From Akkermansia sp. (lineage in GTDB: Bacteria; Verrucomicrobiota; Verrucomicrobiia; Verrucomicrobiales; Akkermansiaceae): 59,681 bases of DNA. The first letter of the stretch is position 1. The number at the start of each line of letters is the position of its first letter. The position numbers were made by a program, and so were the translations under genes. Of this stretch, positions 40,001-46,627 are shown one piece after another. The notes beneath the pieces were generated by a model. That model was not told the DNA's origin. It searched no databases and was given only the letters and a program-made list of their open reading frames with translations. The stretch is from assembly GCF_020860705.1 (NCBI RefSeq), contig NZ_JAJBTT010000051.1:1-59681 (forward strand), given 5' to 3'.

Positions 40001-43000
40001 GGGGGTTCCCTGGAAGGGGAGAGCGTTTTGGCAGGCCAGGGGCGCATCACCCTGGGCGGCGACGGAACGACGACGGTTGTCCGGGGAGCCAACGGCCAGT
40101 TGAATGCCGCCGTGGACATTCAGGCGGGGAATGCGGCCCGGCTGACGGACTTCAAGGGATTGGGAACAGGCGCCATCCGTCTGGATGGGGAACTGTCCAT
40201 CACGGCTGCCGCCTCCGGCGATCTATCCAATACGGTCACCTTCGGGTCCGAACCCGGCGGCGTCCTGAACCTGGTCAACAGCCGCGGCACCCAGAGCGGA
40301 ACGCTTCAGGGAGAACGTGCGGCCATCCGCCTGACGAATTCGGAATGGACGCTGTCCGGAGACAATTCGCGGCTGGGGACCGGTTCGTCATTCACGATTG
40401 ACGTGTCCTCCCGCCTCACGGCTGCCGGCTCCGGCACGCTGGGACAGGCCGCCGTCAGCATTGGCGGCGTTTTGGAACTGGACGCCACAAAAGGCGCGGA
40501 ATGGAACCTTTCCAACCGGTTGACTGACAACGGTACGGACGCGGGGGAACTCGTCAAGAAGGGAGAGGGCACAGTGGTCCTGAATATGGAAAACAATCGC
40601 ACGGGCTCTACTTCCATAGAAGCCGGAGAAATCAGGCTGGAACACGTCCTGGGAGCGGGAACCGGGCAGATCTCCGTGGAAACGGCCTCCGGCGTCCTGA
40701 CGCTGGGGGAAAAGGCTGCGGGAGAATTCGTCAACCGGATTGCCAATGGCGGAACGGTAAACGTGGCGGGCTCTTCCCTCATCCTTTCCGGAGATATCAG
40801 CGGAACCGGCAGGGTAAACGTGTTCTCCGGAGCGGACGTGCTCCTTTCCGGGGACAATTCGGAGTTTGACGGGGAAAACGGAGCCTTGTGGAACGTGGAG
40901 GCGGGAGCTGCCGTTTCCATCACCCGGGCAGCCAATCTGGGCGCCAGTGCGGGTGTAGTGCTGAACGGCACCCTGACCCTTCACAGCGCCGTTCCGGCGG
41001 AAGGGAACGTTTACCTCTGGCATAATGCCTTGGCGGGTTCCGGGAATCTGGCGGTCAATCTTTCCTCTGAAACGGAGGAATTCGTCTTCGGGGAATCCCA
41101 TGCCGCCGATACGGGCCGGAACTTTACAGGAACCGTCACGATGGGGACGGCCACGTTCAAGCTGGACGGGCAGGACAGCAGCAATGTGCGGGCTCTTGCC
41201 GGAGCCACACTGGAACTGGCGGATGGCAGCCACGCCGTCGTGGGGCAGGGGAGGGGCCAAAATGCCCTGGGAGGGCTGGCGCTCCGCGGGGGCGAGCTGG
41301 ACTTCTCCTGCGTTCAGCACACGGGGGGACATCCGGGGCTTTCCGCGGACCATGTTTCCCTGGTGGCCTCCAACGGCACGCTGACGGTGGCGGGCGGAAC
41401 GGTGAAGGTGGACGCGTGCCTGCTGACCGGCATTGACACGACCGTCTCCACGACGGCCAACCTGCTGACCCATGAAGACCCCTCCATGGCCTTTGACCCG
41501 GACGGAAGGGAGCTGGCTCCCGTCAAGCTGGTGGAAACCGCCGCAGGGCACGCGCAGGGGGGCTCCGCTTCCTTGGAAGTTGTGGACAGCGATTCCGGCG
41601 CCGTCATGCCGATGGACGCCACCGAACAGATGGTTTCCGTGCGACATGGCGGCGAAGCTGTCGCGACGGGGCATTACAACTACGGCATCAGCCTGGGTGC
41701 GGAACGGGACGGCCTGTATGTGGGGTACATTCTGACGCAGGTGGACATCCAGGACGGCAAAACGCTGGTGCTGGACAATGAAGATGCCACAGGCGCGGCG
41801 GCTGACCTCTCCGCGCACATTGCCGGAACAGGGCATTTGACCGTTCACGCATCCGGAAACAATAACAAGGTGGTCTCCCTTTCCCACAGCGGCAATACCT
41901 TCACCGGAATCACCACCGTCACGGACGGAACCACGCTGCGGGCGGAAACCGCCACGGACCACATCATCGGGGAAAGCAGGCAGCTTGTCCTGGGGCACGG
42001 ATCGACGTTCGATATGAACGGCACCAACCAGAACGTCAACAGCCTGACGGGCGGCGGACAGGTGCTCTTCAACGGTGAAGGCACCCTTCGGCTCCGCAAT
42101 GCGGCGGATGCGGACAGCACCTACCGCGGAGACCTGCTGGGGGCCGGAACCATGGTGAAAACGGGCGCCGGGGAATTAACCCTCCAGGGCGGCCGCATTC
42201 TGCATGAGCAGGGCACCACGGTGGAAGAAGGCGTGCTGACCATGAACGGCGCTTCCGCCCACGCCAACAAGCCGCTCGTCACGATCAAGGGGGATTCCCG
42301 CGTCAACATTGACGGCGGAAACATCGGCAGCAGCGGTGAAACCCTTTTCTCTGCGGAGGAAGCCACGGGAGAACTCCATGTCAGGAACATGACCGGTTAC
42401 ACGGTGGGCCGTGACGGCCAGCTCCTGCTGGACGCCAGGGGCAGCGGCTCCTTGAATGCCGTTTTCAGCAACGTGAAGGACGTGCGGGGCGACGTGCATG
42501 CCGCCCCGGAATCCGCGGTGAGCATGCGCTTGGCGGACGGCACTGCCCTGACGGGCATGATTGACCCGGCCTCCCTGGCCGTGGACGGCACCAGCACCTG
42601 GAACATGACGGCGGATTCCACCCTGACGAATCTGCGGAACAGCGGCGTCATCGACTTCATGGACGGCGACGGCTTCAAGACGCTGACCATTACCGGAAAC
42701 ATGGACAACGACGGCGACATTTCCGGCTCCTTCCGGATGAACGTCAGCCTGGCGTCCATGAAAACGGACATGATCAAGGTGGGCGGTTCCGTTTCCGGTT
42801 CCTACCATATCATCATCAAGCGCGACGCTCTGACCGACCTGACGGATGCCCGGACCTTCTCCCTGAAGCTGGTGGACGTGGACGGAACAAACACCGGGAC
42901 CGCGGACGGAGAAGCCTCCTTCCACGGGAGCACGGACGTGCGCATGAGAAAGGCGGTGGTCCAGGCCGGGGACGCGGAAGGCAATCACAAGGAAGACTGG

Positions 43001-43978
43001 TTCCTGGTCTATGACTATTCCAAGGATCCGTCCGGCGATGTCAACGACACCGGCAAAAGCATCCTGGGCATCTCGGACATCAGCCTGCTCTGGTTTACCC
43101 AGACGGATACGCTGACCCGGAGAATGGGGGACCTGCGCATGAACGGCCCCCTGAGCGGCAGTTGGGTGGACAACTTCTGGATACGCAGCTACGGCAGCCG
43201 GTACAACGTCGGTTCCGGAGCCACCGGTTCCAGTTACCGCGACTACGTCTACGGTTCCGACATCGGGGTGGACCGGGGCTGGCAGCTTGATCCGCACAAC
43301 CGCCTGTACACCGGGCTCTTTGCCGGGTACGGGGGTGCGCGCAAGGACTTCCGGGCGCCGGGAGCGAAGGGAGATACGGACAGCTTCTATTTCGGCGGTT
43401 ACGGCACCTGGATCAACCGGCACGGTTACTACGTGGACCTGGTAGTCAAGGCGCAGCACCTGTATCATGACTTCAGGGCTTACGATGAAAGCTTCAACCG
43501 TACCAGCGGGGACTACACCCAGTGGGCGGCAGGCTCCTCCATAGAAGTGGGTAAAATGTTCAGGTTCAAGAATGACTGGTTCATTGAACCGCAGCTCCAG
43601 CTCAATTACTTCCACGGAGAAGGGGCCGGCTACTGCACCACGGGGGCCAATCCCTTCCAGACCAGCCTGAGCAGCACGGATGTATTGAACTTCCGCTACG
43701 GAGTCAACCTGGGCCGCACCTTCAGCGTTGGGGAACACGGTGTCTTGCAGCCGTACGTGACGGCGGAGGGCATCCAGCAGACCAGCAGCGGGGGCCGCAT
43801 CAACACCGGGGACGGCCAATGGCGGCCCAACATGGACGGCTCCGTCTTCCGGTGCGGGGCCGGCGTCATCTGGCAGATGGATGCGCGCAACCAGCTTCAC
43901 TTCAGCTATGACGCCGCCTTCGGCAAAAAATACACCATGCCCTGGGGAATCAATCTGGGTTACCGTTACCAGTTCTGA
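28019..43978 (+). CDS. Giant autotransporter with beta-strand repeats (5319 aa)
   Basis: The start at 28019 gives a signal peptide (MKLRLPLLLASLLMAAMATVSRA). The passenger of about 5000 residues contains many autotransporter-associated beta-strand repeats ('GxGTLxLxGxNxYxGGTxxxxGxL'), for example near residues 174, 2281, 2520, 2592, 2679, 2757, 3100, 4177 and 4710. Two larger repeat series are visible: 'WTG..W...NW' modules starting near residues 24, 620, 1222 and 2144, the last three each preceded by an 'F-x-GY..GA....YELLP' closure, and 'FTGTVxM' modules near 2851, 3576 and 4367. Residues about 5040-5319 are a C-terminal autotransporter beta-barrel ending in phenylalanine ('YRYQF'). It should be secreted through the outer membrane (type Va) and act in adhesion or binding of host glycans or matrix. 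The ligand is unknown. Confidence 0.93.
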   Translation: MKLRLPLLLASLLMAAMATVSRADEFTWSSTSSSAFWKEAANWNPAAVPGLNYSQYDSVIFNNMLPSAATSITLSGSVSLSQLISTVDDQKTLTLTGSGATIYFGQENPGMSLNGNMTLNLNVPVSANQDFTIISKRSNVIFNGTYSNLYHNLNVDADAGTRVEMRGEASYINTLTKDGAGTLVLAADNRSVQQVHLHEGALHLGSDKSLGGAALVLGDNDLRNQVVSLQALTKDLVLTNDFSWLNTNLNITGQHAITLAPRNQVTIDLNGDRNIDTELNASLVFGSTVATSGTGGFIKSGLGRFEIQGTSHAFSSFSVRDGVAAITARGADYVLGGPAEDGETLPLGTGTLSVIGENSRLELSPDVGLAVYIRGGVSLDRGGVFELMNRASVHLEEGAELDGGTAGITPTLFILRGDVYFDEGTASHLPNVQFGSSSTLYGSGLQGSFGKLTFGFQELSGDTVTLDSSLGGLFAGKASISNHSKLILGADGQVGGEPSLSLGTTSTLDTRGFSASFSDLSWTSSTVWADRSTIVLSNGTGSGGGILHFTGNSLSGGAGHLVLEGWQDGHDQILFNHDVSGESWFSRVHFLGYNDEMALEVVARGDAYELRPSSLNTEGVYTWTGQAYLGEGISKSTNTNAVFGGNWDANRAPSGAGAEMVFANLDPYLRGKSIKLNSPSGQFVVGRMTIADDVAGSFSLSGNDVLVFDNNGSQAELYMGIQNNAYSISNNILIGENGLKFIGKNSKMQIFGALQGNGNLVITGESGILELRKKDNTDYHGDVILESGTLMLTDNGVLGTGSLIIEGGALGRNGNSAELRNRLVINNDFRLAQGTVTFISSGDSARDAVHLSRVLTISGSGSLYFKEGRDLQGEGGLVLGPPTGGVVSIYNFSNNNDFSGGLTLHGNTLYAADATGTDGLNYMVFGERQDNANYAGTGNITFASSGNFYIRGGEQTIVDFRNGVTVSGSGGTVWLQGKSQEVRLSDVNFGGSMTINSYGRQVLKIGQVDFLNSGSSTLILSMDRHDSGSVAGNVSVRSLNGGEVSLDGLLRLMINGIGYTSTLEDSINHVSASNVRLSSGRLALTRDNQIQGLRAGEYATLDLYGGSIISSQGGSNTFSTLTINGAATMELGSGGELTFSKVGSWGTSSGLPYLLNIENTSGTWNTPGSPDVSSEHVWFLTANALTADQLNQVAFTGYTRGAELYYHEDLKKWELLPNGDAAFEWTGGGGTDSRSWSLTANWFGGKVPVARGNIAIFRDQDTELDQKTILLTEDVTLSQINFEGAKSTNFSIDSSSDSQREVLTWEGLGNAPAKIFMAGAMSPDIRADMVIGSNGLLVSHSAYNQTLVLSGRIGNTADGSSGALILEGSASKGSLNTISLQGDNTFTGGVIQRGGRLEITHDHALGTGSYTVDGEGRFGGKDLVGNTTRTVGNDLHLKATNGDDGKSWILIGNITFNDADASDVDGFLYGPRQTVSADFGATLTFGENYTVADADGNVPSMLEFKTTSTTSLTGVFLGQNTFSGGVTGTGGGTVTLKVGSSSILNDPAHPEAGIKSGPLGTGTIFFGNGRYHSLGVYSPDATTAVHYVLHNDIELGTSEDLRFMGGKGSLTLDSVHSLDFGSTDRTLYTGQYYAGGQTPTMLIINSRVDASQAAVAVRGTEFVRFSNPDNVFKDFSIGVKEYDYNSLEGRVSLGADNVLGDQAIGVYAWTSATAASQSCLEAYSGEAGRSVRTLGNLFRFHAGLIFSSLVEEGGLPGGTQPGGTVTLNLNGTGASDLNDGLSYNQRKFTVNSTETGWNSRIYNSVIVSFAETHDLTNGGILADGNATNYKAWQDGRGGELELLGTKTFSGYTDDGHGSRFLGTGYDPDSSHYALVIGNYGLVTTTLVDKDMVIGAMADDNRITPFGQGEILLNGLNGLLLVRTGDQKKNVYLEDGLFEMARGTFEVTGGGSLLLGRKGDGTAFDQTLAGRNGQAGQGMISASGGSRIVVDAGDRNVTLRAYMGGDVTLLSGTLNLALEKALGSVTDMTFNGGTLALNRMSQSLGTGSTLSLGSSSMSTLDFGGTAASGNVVMEAGHLGDWDENGTLIIKGWKGNIAGGGRSQLLLTGYGADSPKYIGNISFEGYSTGARIVWVDGHYEILPYAATYVWTGARGSSWDDQGDWKDGQVPNIINASVTFGNETLDSSTVAVLTADRTVGDLKFSGTRNQQFEIRGSVGGITLVLAQTPESGFDAGIEMTGNSDALISTNIRLDSHLKISNEEGADLEISGTVFHASASTYRISKNGGGVLTLSGNSTFSGGFVLNEGTLRINQDERLTNQSVSSGAAGTGVLTLRGGALEAWRQDRTLSNEVVMSGNVAIDGSHSLLLDHRGGNSSRIAGDVVITVASSASLIIGDGHHFSCDGNITKGGLGLLEWRSTLDNTLSRGVRLNSGTLVLSADNNYSGGTEMAGGILAISRNSSLGNAGSAIEVLGDSTLRIDRSLTGVMNNFSLSAGTALTVQTADSGSSATDAVLAGAMSGEGMLVKTGGGSLILTGRNSFTGGAEVREGVLQLGNGGAGAGFSADASLAAGTQFVFNHSDRMDYAGSVSGRGILVKRGTGQLVLSGSSAFTGGSILEGGTLTVAHDQALGDGVLTMNDGTVLDYGQGIVLGNAVSINGSGLLNVDEGKTAVQQGIIIGGDVEKTGAGTLVLTGENTYRGATSVQGGTLQLGDGGRTGSILSMADPSLSLTVASGAALAFHRSDDIHYQGTVEGEGRLIQRGDGTLLVTGAQGYTGGSVVENGTLKITGEGALNGSVLINGGAVFHIGSQDAPYTLVNDILGEGTLVIDLSENRRKENGGPLQFSFGSRAADLGKDFTGTVEMRNTAYVIDEQTELFMNGDSVSHLKTAAGSVGSLQAVAQEEPVLRARTVQGTVNFSGGEMNWALDTDNEAAAWLKAGSITLTENTDFNLNLSEHAVYDGGRLSFFDGTGTVLLAESGTAVTGGDLWTLSGVRLGGKSQAELQAVRQGIVQGGAEVARGVTSWSAGTEDGTRLVAYRELSRVEIYNGSTLSVVLDTDDISRELDVALGDYTLESLLADGNDPALENRTGSGHVSFRDAAGDRGILLSGTNSYTGTTTIEDGTRLVLGSDSALGGAGRHTSLLIADSENAVLDLNGHAAYTGGVSVGHGGGIFLGTGNGGEGVLTIGANTEDGAPSVAGGGTISGDGALAGAGSLHLNLGMLTISGANDSVQAETEVGRDATLLLTHANALGKGDSAGSIAVEGLLQINADGTLDNMVAGSAAGTWEKLGTGRLVSGRDHTFAGTVSVADGTLALLGSNHFFRQVNLQDGAVLELGQSASAGNALISMEGRSGTIRALNDLQWSNAISLGQERGILDTNGCAVTAGGTISGQGILAVTGGGTLNIHSQNTYAGGTAITGGGALRRASGTRVVLGEGGDRGLGTGLVTLADGSLLELAFSDKTFFNRLAGTAAETVLVSGRGVTLDADNSAFAGTWEITGGALASGTLRNAASPDHVLNNLGTGSSIFLNGGELTLSGTNAEDEDLLFANKLYGNGILHAVLGTQDSRFSFDTDRGPEGNSFTGTLDMKNGTYAFSTADASGQGVLQHGTLELSTSGSGRGSTVIDGNYRIGGLTMDGGVLKVGTDAKGVPAGMLTVDDLNVDGGGTVAMRIPQSIHVTDAKGTLFDDNHDAAAYQQQVVRAEGTALPVHGAQLSFTNEDGSVTGNPGIRQYVQLTDSGRREVAEAVYDYIMTVKTDATPDSGENGIYLGYGLSRINSYTAGTLYQLANTAESSNVMGAQLTSTARGEEAGAPSVGGGFEFHAFDDGEHGIIIANAANNYTGKTLVSRGKVTYGANNAFGNTSELELAAGTKVDMNGKTQTGDRHFIGGLTMTGAGAELLINGGQLEVRGSAALSGSTVDLGNASGRLVLTGAAVLDNDALMNLQGGQATLGGTATVDHGSSILLEGGTLAIAGEMTVANGSFLHLGGTTGGDLSLLGGGSLEGESVLAGQGRITLGGDGTTTVVRGANGQLNAAVDIQAGNAARLTDFKGLGTGAIRLDGELSITAAASGDLSNTVTFGSEPGGVLNLVNSRGTQSGTLQGERAAIRLTNSEWTLSGDNSRLGTGSSFTIDVSSRLTAAGSGTLGQAAVSIGGVLELDATKGAEWNLSNRLTDNGTDAGELVKKGEGTVVLNMENNRTGSTSIEAGEIRLEHVLGAGTGQISVETASGVLTLGEKAAGEFVNRIANGGTVNVAGSSLILSGDISGTGRVNVFSGADVLLSGDNSEFDGENGALWNVEAGAAVSITRAANLGASAGVVLNGTLTLHSAVPAEGNVYLWHNALAGSGNLAVNLSSETEEFVFGESHAADTGRNFTGTVTMGTATFKLDGQDSSNVRALAGATLELADGSHAVVGQGRGQNALGGLALRGGELDFSCVQHTGGHPGLSADHVSLVASNGTLTVAGGTVKVDACLLTGIDTTVSTTANLLTHEDPSMAFDPDGRELAPVKLVETAAGHAQGGSASLEVVDSDSGAVMPMDATEQMVSVRHGGEAVATGHYNYGISLGAERDGLYVGYILTQVDIQDGKTLVLDNEDATGAAADLSAHIAGTGHLTVHASGNNNKVVSLSHSGNTFTGITTVTDGTTLRAETATDHIIGESRQLVLGHGSTFDMNGTNQNVNSLTGGGQVLFNGEGTLRLRNAADADSTYRGDLLGAGTMVKTGAGELTLQGGRILHEQGTTVEEGVLTMNGASAHANKPLVTIKGDSRVNIDGGNIGSSGETLFSAEEATGELHVRNMTGYTVGRDGQLLLDARGSGSLNAVFSNVKDVRGDVHAAPESAVSMRLADGTALTGMIDPASLAVDGTSTWNMTADSTLTNLRNSGVIDFMDGDGFKTLTITGNMDNDGDISGSFRMNVSLASMKTDMIKVGGSVSGSYHIIIKRDALTDLTDARTFSLKLVDVDGTNTGTADGEASFHGSTDVRMRKAVVQAGDAEGNHKEDWFLVYDYSKDPSGDVNDTGKSILGISDISLLWFTQTDTLTRRMGDLRMNGPLSGSWVDNFWIRSYGSRYNVGSGATGSSYRDYVYGSDIGVDRGWQLDPHNRLYTGLFAGYGGARKDFRAPGAKGDTDSFYFGGYGTWINRHGYYVDLVVKAQHLYHDFRAYDESFNRTSGDYTQWAAGSSIEVGKMFRFKNDWFIEPQLQLNYFHGEGAGYCTTGANPFQTSLSSTDVLNFRYGVNLGRTFSVGEHGVLQPYVTAEGIQQTSSGGRINTGDGQWRPNMDGSVFRCGAGVIWQMDARNQLHFSYDAAFGKKYTMPWGINLGYRYQF

Positions 43979-44005
43979 CGGCCCGGTGTCCCGTTTGTGC
44001 CGGCG

Positions 44006-44034
44006 AGGCCTTCTCCTTCTTTCAGGAGGGGCCT
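44006..44034 (+). terminator. Hairpin after the autotransporter
   Basis: AGGCCTTCTCC and GGAGGGGCCT pair with one bulge and one G-U across an eight-base loop, 27 bases after the stop. It lacks a T-tract; the second hairpin at 44076 is stronger. Confidence 0.4.
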
Positions 44035-44075
44035 GCTCCCGGTGGTTTTCAGACAGTCTGGTCTGGAAAAGGAAA

Positions 44076-44104
44076 ATCCATGCAAGTTAAAAGCTTGCAT
44101 GGAT
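44076..44104. terminator. Bidirectional terminator, original tRNA terminator
   Basis: ATCCATGCAAG and CTTGCATGGAT form a perfect 11-bp stem with a seven-base loop. It is followed by TTTGTTTT rightward and by TTTTCC leftward. It sits immediately outside the attL tRNA fragment and was probably the terminator of the tRNA gene before the element integrated. Confidence 0.75.
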
Positions 44105-44107
44105 TTG

Positions 44108-44155
44108 TTTTGGTAGGCCCGGTAGGGTTCGAACCTACGACCAAGGGATTATGAG
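44108..44155. repeat. attL: 48-bp direct repeat (tRNA 3' fragment)
   Basis: These 48 bases are identical to 54540-54587. They comprise the 3' part of the tRNA (anticodon loop, variable loop, T arm, acceptor 3' strand and CCA) on the leftward strand plus one T. After 44155 the sequences diverge, so this is a displaced tRNA 3' end, not a functional tRNA. Confidence 0.9.
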
Positions 44156-44194
44156 GCCCTTGTTTATATTTGATTTACAGTGATTTAAAATTTG

Positions 44195-44217
44195 GTGGTG
44201 CTAAAATGGTGCAATTT
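44195..44217 (+). repeat. Left arm-type repeat
   Basis: GTGGTGCTAAA followed by ATGGTGCAA, matched near the right end (54417) with two substitutions (A to G and T to C). It lies 40 bases inside attL and upstream of the integrase start. It is a candidate integrase arm site and could also allow autoregulation. Confidence 0.5.
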
Positions 44218-44283
44218 TCTCTTGCTATTCGAAGGAGAAAAGAGCAACAATTCATATCAACAAACAGGAACGCTTGGGAACGC

Positions 44284-45570
44284 ATGAGCAGAGAAAAGAG
44301 TATTTGGAATGACGGGGGATGCAAGCCGGAAAAACGGATCAGAGGCATTCGCATTGGCTCCTACTCCAAGGGACAGGGAGAGCCAATGCGTTGGCGTATC
44401 GTGAATACTCTTTCCGGGGGAAAGAAGATGGAAACCTTTTCTTCACGCATGGCGGCCGTACAGAGGTATGAGGAAATTGTCTCCCTGGTAGAGGAGGAAG
44501 GAAAAAGCTTTCAACTTACCCCTACGGAACGTGCCGCCATTGTTGCTTGGCGTGCACATAGGCAAGCACGCTTAATGGCGGGCAAGGATTCCCTGACCCT
44601 GGACAAGGCTATTCATCATGTGATTTCTTGGGAGGAAAAGCAGGATGAGGTCCGCCCCACTATTAGAGAAATGTTTCTGAAATTTGCCTCCCACAAAGAA
44701 AAAGAAGCCAGGGGGCGTAATAGTGAAAGAGCCATGGAGAATGTTGCCCGCGAGCTAAGGGAGATTGAGGCCATGATTGCTTTATTGGAACAGAATGCCC
44801 GAGTTTCTATTTTTGATGATGATATGGCATTGAGGAAAATAGAAGAACGCTTGCATGACTCCATTGTGGGGAGGAATGGCGGTTATCCTTCCAAGACTAC
44901 GATTGCCCGGTATAGACGGCATTTGAATGTTTTTCTTAATTGGTTGGTGAAGCGGGGGGTTATTGCCCGAAATCCCTCAGACCTATTGCCGGATATTCAG
45001 GAGGATGAGCCGCTGCGGGAGGTTTACAGCCCAGTGGAACTGCGGAGTATCCTTGCAGCAACGCAACGGCTAAGGACTGATGCCGTGCCCTGGCTAGTCT
45101 TGGGAGCGTTTTGCGGAATCCGTCCACGGGAACTTTCCCGCCTGTCTTGGGAGGATATAGACATGAAGGGAAATCTGGTGAAGGTTCATCATGGTAAGTC
45201 CAAGACGGGACGTGCACGATTTGTGCCGTTGCCGGATGTCTGTAAGCAATGGCTGGAATGGGCCTTAAAGGCGGGAATACCTTCTGTCGGGCACATTGTG
45301 CCGGGAGATACGCCACAACGCCGGGAATGGACACAGAGGCGTACCATTGACGCTTTAAAAGAGGCCGGGGTGGAGTGGAAACATGATGCCTTACGGCATT
45401 CCTTCGCTTCCTATGCCTGCGCCTTGTATGAGGATTACCCGAGGGTGGCGGCATGGCTGGGCAATTCCGTTGCCGTCATGGAGAAGCACTACAGACAGGC
45501 CCGGCGTAAAGATGAGGCAGAGGCGTGGTTCAAGGTTTATCCGGAAAAGGAGGAGAATGACAAAGCCTAA
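44284..45570 (+). CDS. int: Tyrosine recombinase / integrase
   Basis: A 428-residue site-specific recombinase, catalysing integration at the tRNA. Catalytic residues are visible: R280 in 'GIRPREL', K305 or K307 in 'HHGKSKTG', H367 and R371 in 'HDALRH', and the nucleophile Y403 in 'EKHYRQ', with 'AWLGNS' before it. The N-terminal 75 residues hold a basic arm-binding-like segment, and about 150-260 a SAM-like core-binding domain. The frame is open from TTG 44170, and an ATG at 44206 lies inside the arm repeat. I chose 44284 because GGAA-rich sequence precedes it and the protein then begins in the conserved region. It lies next to attL and reads inward. Confidence 0.9.
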   Translation: MSREKSIWNDGGCKPEKRIRGIRIGSYSKGQGEPMRWRIVNTLSGGKKMETFSSRMAAVQRYEEIVSLVEEEGKSFQLTPTERAAIVAWRAHRQARLMAGKDSLTLDKAIHHVISWEEKQDEVRPTIREMFLKFASHKEKEARGRNSERAMENVARELREIEAMIALLEQNARVSIFDDDMALRKIEERLHDSIVGRNGGYPSKTTIARYRRHLNVFLNWLVKRGVIARNPSDLLPDIQEDEPLREVYSPVELRSILAATQRLRTDAVPWLVLGAFCGIRPRELSRLSWEDIDMKGNLVKVHHGKSKTGRARFVPLPDVCKQWLEWALKAGIPSVGHIVPGDTPQRREWTQRRTIDALKEAGVEWKHDALRHSFASYACALYEDYPRVAAWLGNSVAVMEKHYRQARRKDEAEAWFKVYPEKEENDKA

Positions 45571-46201
45571 GCCGTTTCCGTGGGGAAAGGAATTGCGTTA
45601 TGTGCTGGAATGCCACCGCCAAGGGGGGAACCGGTGGATTGCCGCAGGAAGATTGTACTTAAAACAAGACGAAACTTATTCAGAATGGAACTCTTCCCCT
45701 TGGGCAAGGTTTATCTGGGTTCCTTCTGTTTATGTAATTGCCTGGGATGTGAAGAATCCGGGATCCGGGGAAGTGATGTTCAAACAAAAGGTGGATTCTA
45801 TTTTGGTTCAACTAAGCATGGAAGGAAAAGCCGGTGAAGCGCGCCATCAAGTTTGTAACTATTTACGAGAGTATAAGAGATTACCTACACCATCAGAGTT
45901 AAGGCAATACATACTGCGGATTTCTATCCATGAGCAGTTGAGCCGGGAACTGAAAGAGATTGAAGGCTACTCCGCTTTAAGGGATTCAGTAGGAGATCGG
46001 CTTTTGTGGCGTCTGATGCCCAGGAAAGGCATTAAAGGTGTTCAGGTGAAACCGCCCTATGGTTGGAGAAACCGCATCATTGAGGCTATAATCTATCGTC
46101 TTGGGATGCCTGCAAAAGGCCGATTTGTTCTGAAGCTGGAAACAATGGAACCCTTCAATCCTCCTCCGAAGCTTCCCCGTGGGCGTCCCCGGAAGTCATG
46201 A
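45557..46201 (+). CDS. Unknown element protein (214 aa)
   Basis: It overlaps the integrase stop by 14 bases and has an excellent AAGGAGG ribosome-binding site inside the integrase gene, so it is translationally coupled to int. The protein is basic and begins 'MTKPKPFPWGKELRYVLECHRQ'. It contains an aromatic-rich strand region (about 40-60), a helical charged middle ('HEQLSRELKEIEGYSALRD') and a Pro/Arg-rich tail ('PPPKLPRGRPRKS') resembling an AT-hook. DNA or nucleoprotein binding is plausible. I recognise no family. Co-expression with the integrase suggests a recombination accessory role or a satellite-specific function. Confidence 0.75.
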   Translation: MTKPKPFPWGKELRYVLECHRQGGNRWIAAGRLYLKQDETYSEWNSSPWARFIWVPSVYVIAWDVKNPGSGEVMFKQKVDSILVQLSMEGKAGEARHQVCNYLREYKRLPTPSELRQYILRISIHEQLSRELKEIEGYSALRDSVGDRLLWRLMPRKGIKGVQVKPPYGWRNRIIEAIIYRLGMPAKGRFVLKLETMEPFNPPPKLPRGRPRKS

Positions 46202-46287
46202 AACGTCTTGCTCTTTGATTCCTTGCAGTCAGGAGTTGACCTTTTGGACAGGTATGTGCATGCGTCCATGTAGAACTTTTCCATTTT

Positions 46288-46390
46288 TACCCTGTTTACC
46301 CTGTATCGATTCTATAATAAACTAATTGTAAATAATAGAAGACAACAGGAAAAAAAGAAAGCAGCCTAATTTTGCCCTGTGTTACCCTGT
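46288..46390. repeat. Paired TACCCTGT repeats, left cluster
   Basis: Four copies of TACCCTGT (one as TGCCCTGT) begin at 46288, 46297, 46373 and 46383, as two pairs with 9- and 10-base spacing, about one helical turn. The same paired motif occurs inverted at 51600-51617. It is a candidate origin, iteron or regulator-binding site. Confidence 0.6.
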
Positions 46391-46474
46391 CCAGTTTGTC
46401 CAAGAATGACGAATGTTTAGAGGTGTGTTGCTGAAAACTGCTAAGGGTTGAAAGGAGGGAGAAGGAGAAAAGCC

Positions 46475-46627
46475 ATGGCAAGTTTTGTTAAGGTTCAGGA
46501 TTACTGGGCTAAGTGTTATCATCACTATGCGCTTACGTATAATAGCTTGTTGAATTCTACTTCCGTGATATCTGTATACTGCCAAAATATATTTATAATG
46601 AATATAATAAATTGGTGGGATATTTGA
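46475..46627 (+). CDS. Micro-ORF 1 (50 aa)
   Basis: A 50-residue frame starting seven bases after GGAG in a purine-rich GGAGGGAGAAGGAG stretch, which is a strong ribosome-binding region. The peptide (MASFVKVQDYWAKCYHHYAL...) is rich in Tyr, Asn, Ile and Trp, with no signal peptide and a hydrophobic C-terminal third. Its stop overlaps the next start as TGATG, supporting real translation. It is unlike any family I know. Confidence 0.5.
   Translation: MASFVKVQDYWAKCYHHYALTYNSLLNSTSVISVYCQNIFIMNIINWWDI

Noticed and set aside
44111..44155. Apparent second CAU tRNA
   Set aside because: Only the 3' part is present; the 5' acceptor, D arm and half the anticodon stem are missing. It is the attL fragment.
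44170..44283. Longer integrase starting at TTG 44170
   Set aside because: It would begin beside attL and read through the arm repeat. The ATG at 44284 has better context, although 44206 cannot be excluded.
46382..46585. A leftward 67-codon frame in the integrase-repressor gap
   Set aside because: It overlaps micro-ORF 1 antisense and has no ribosome-binding site, unlike the rightward frame.
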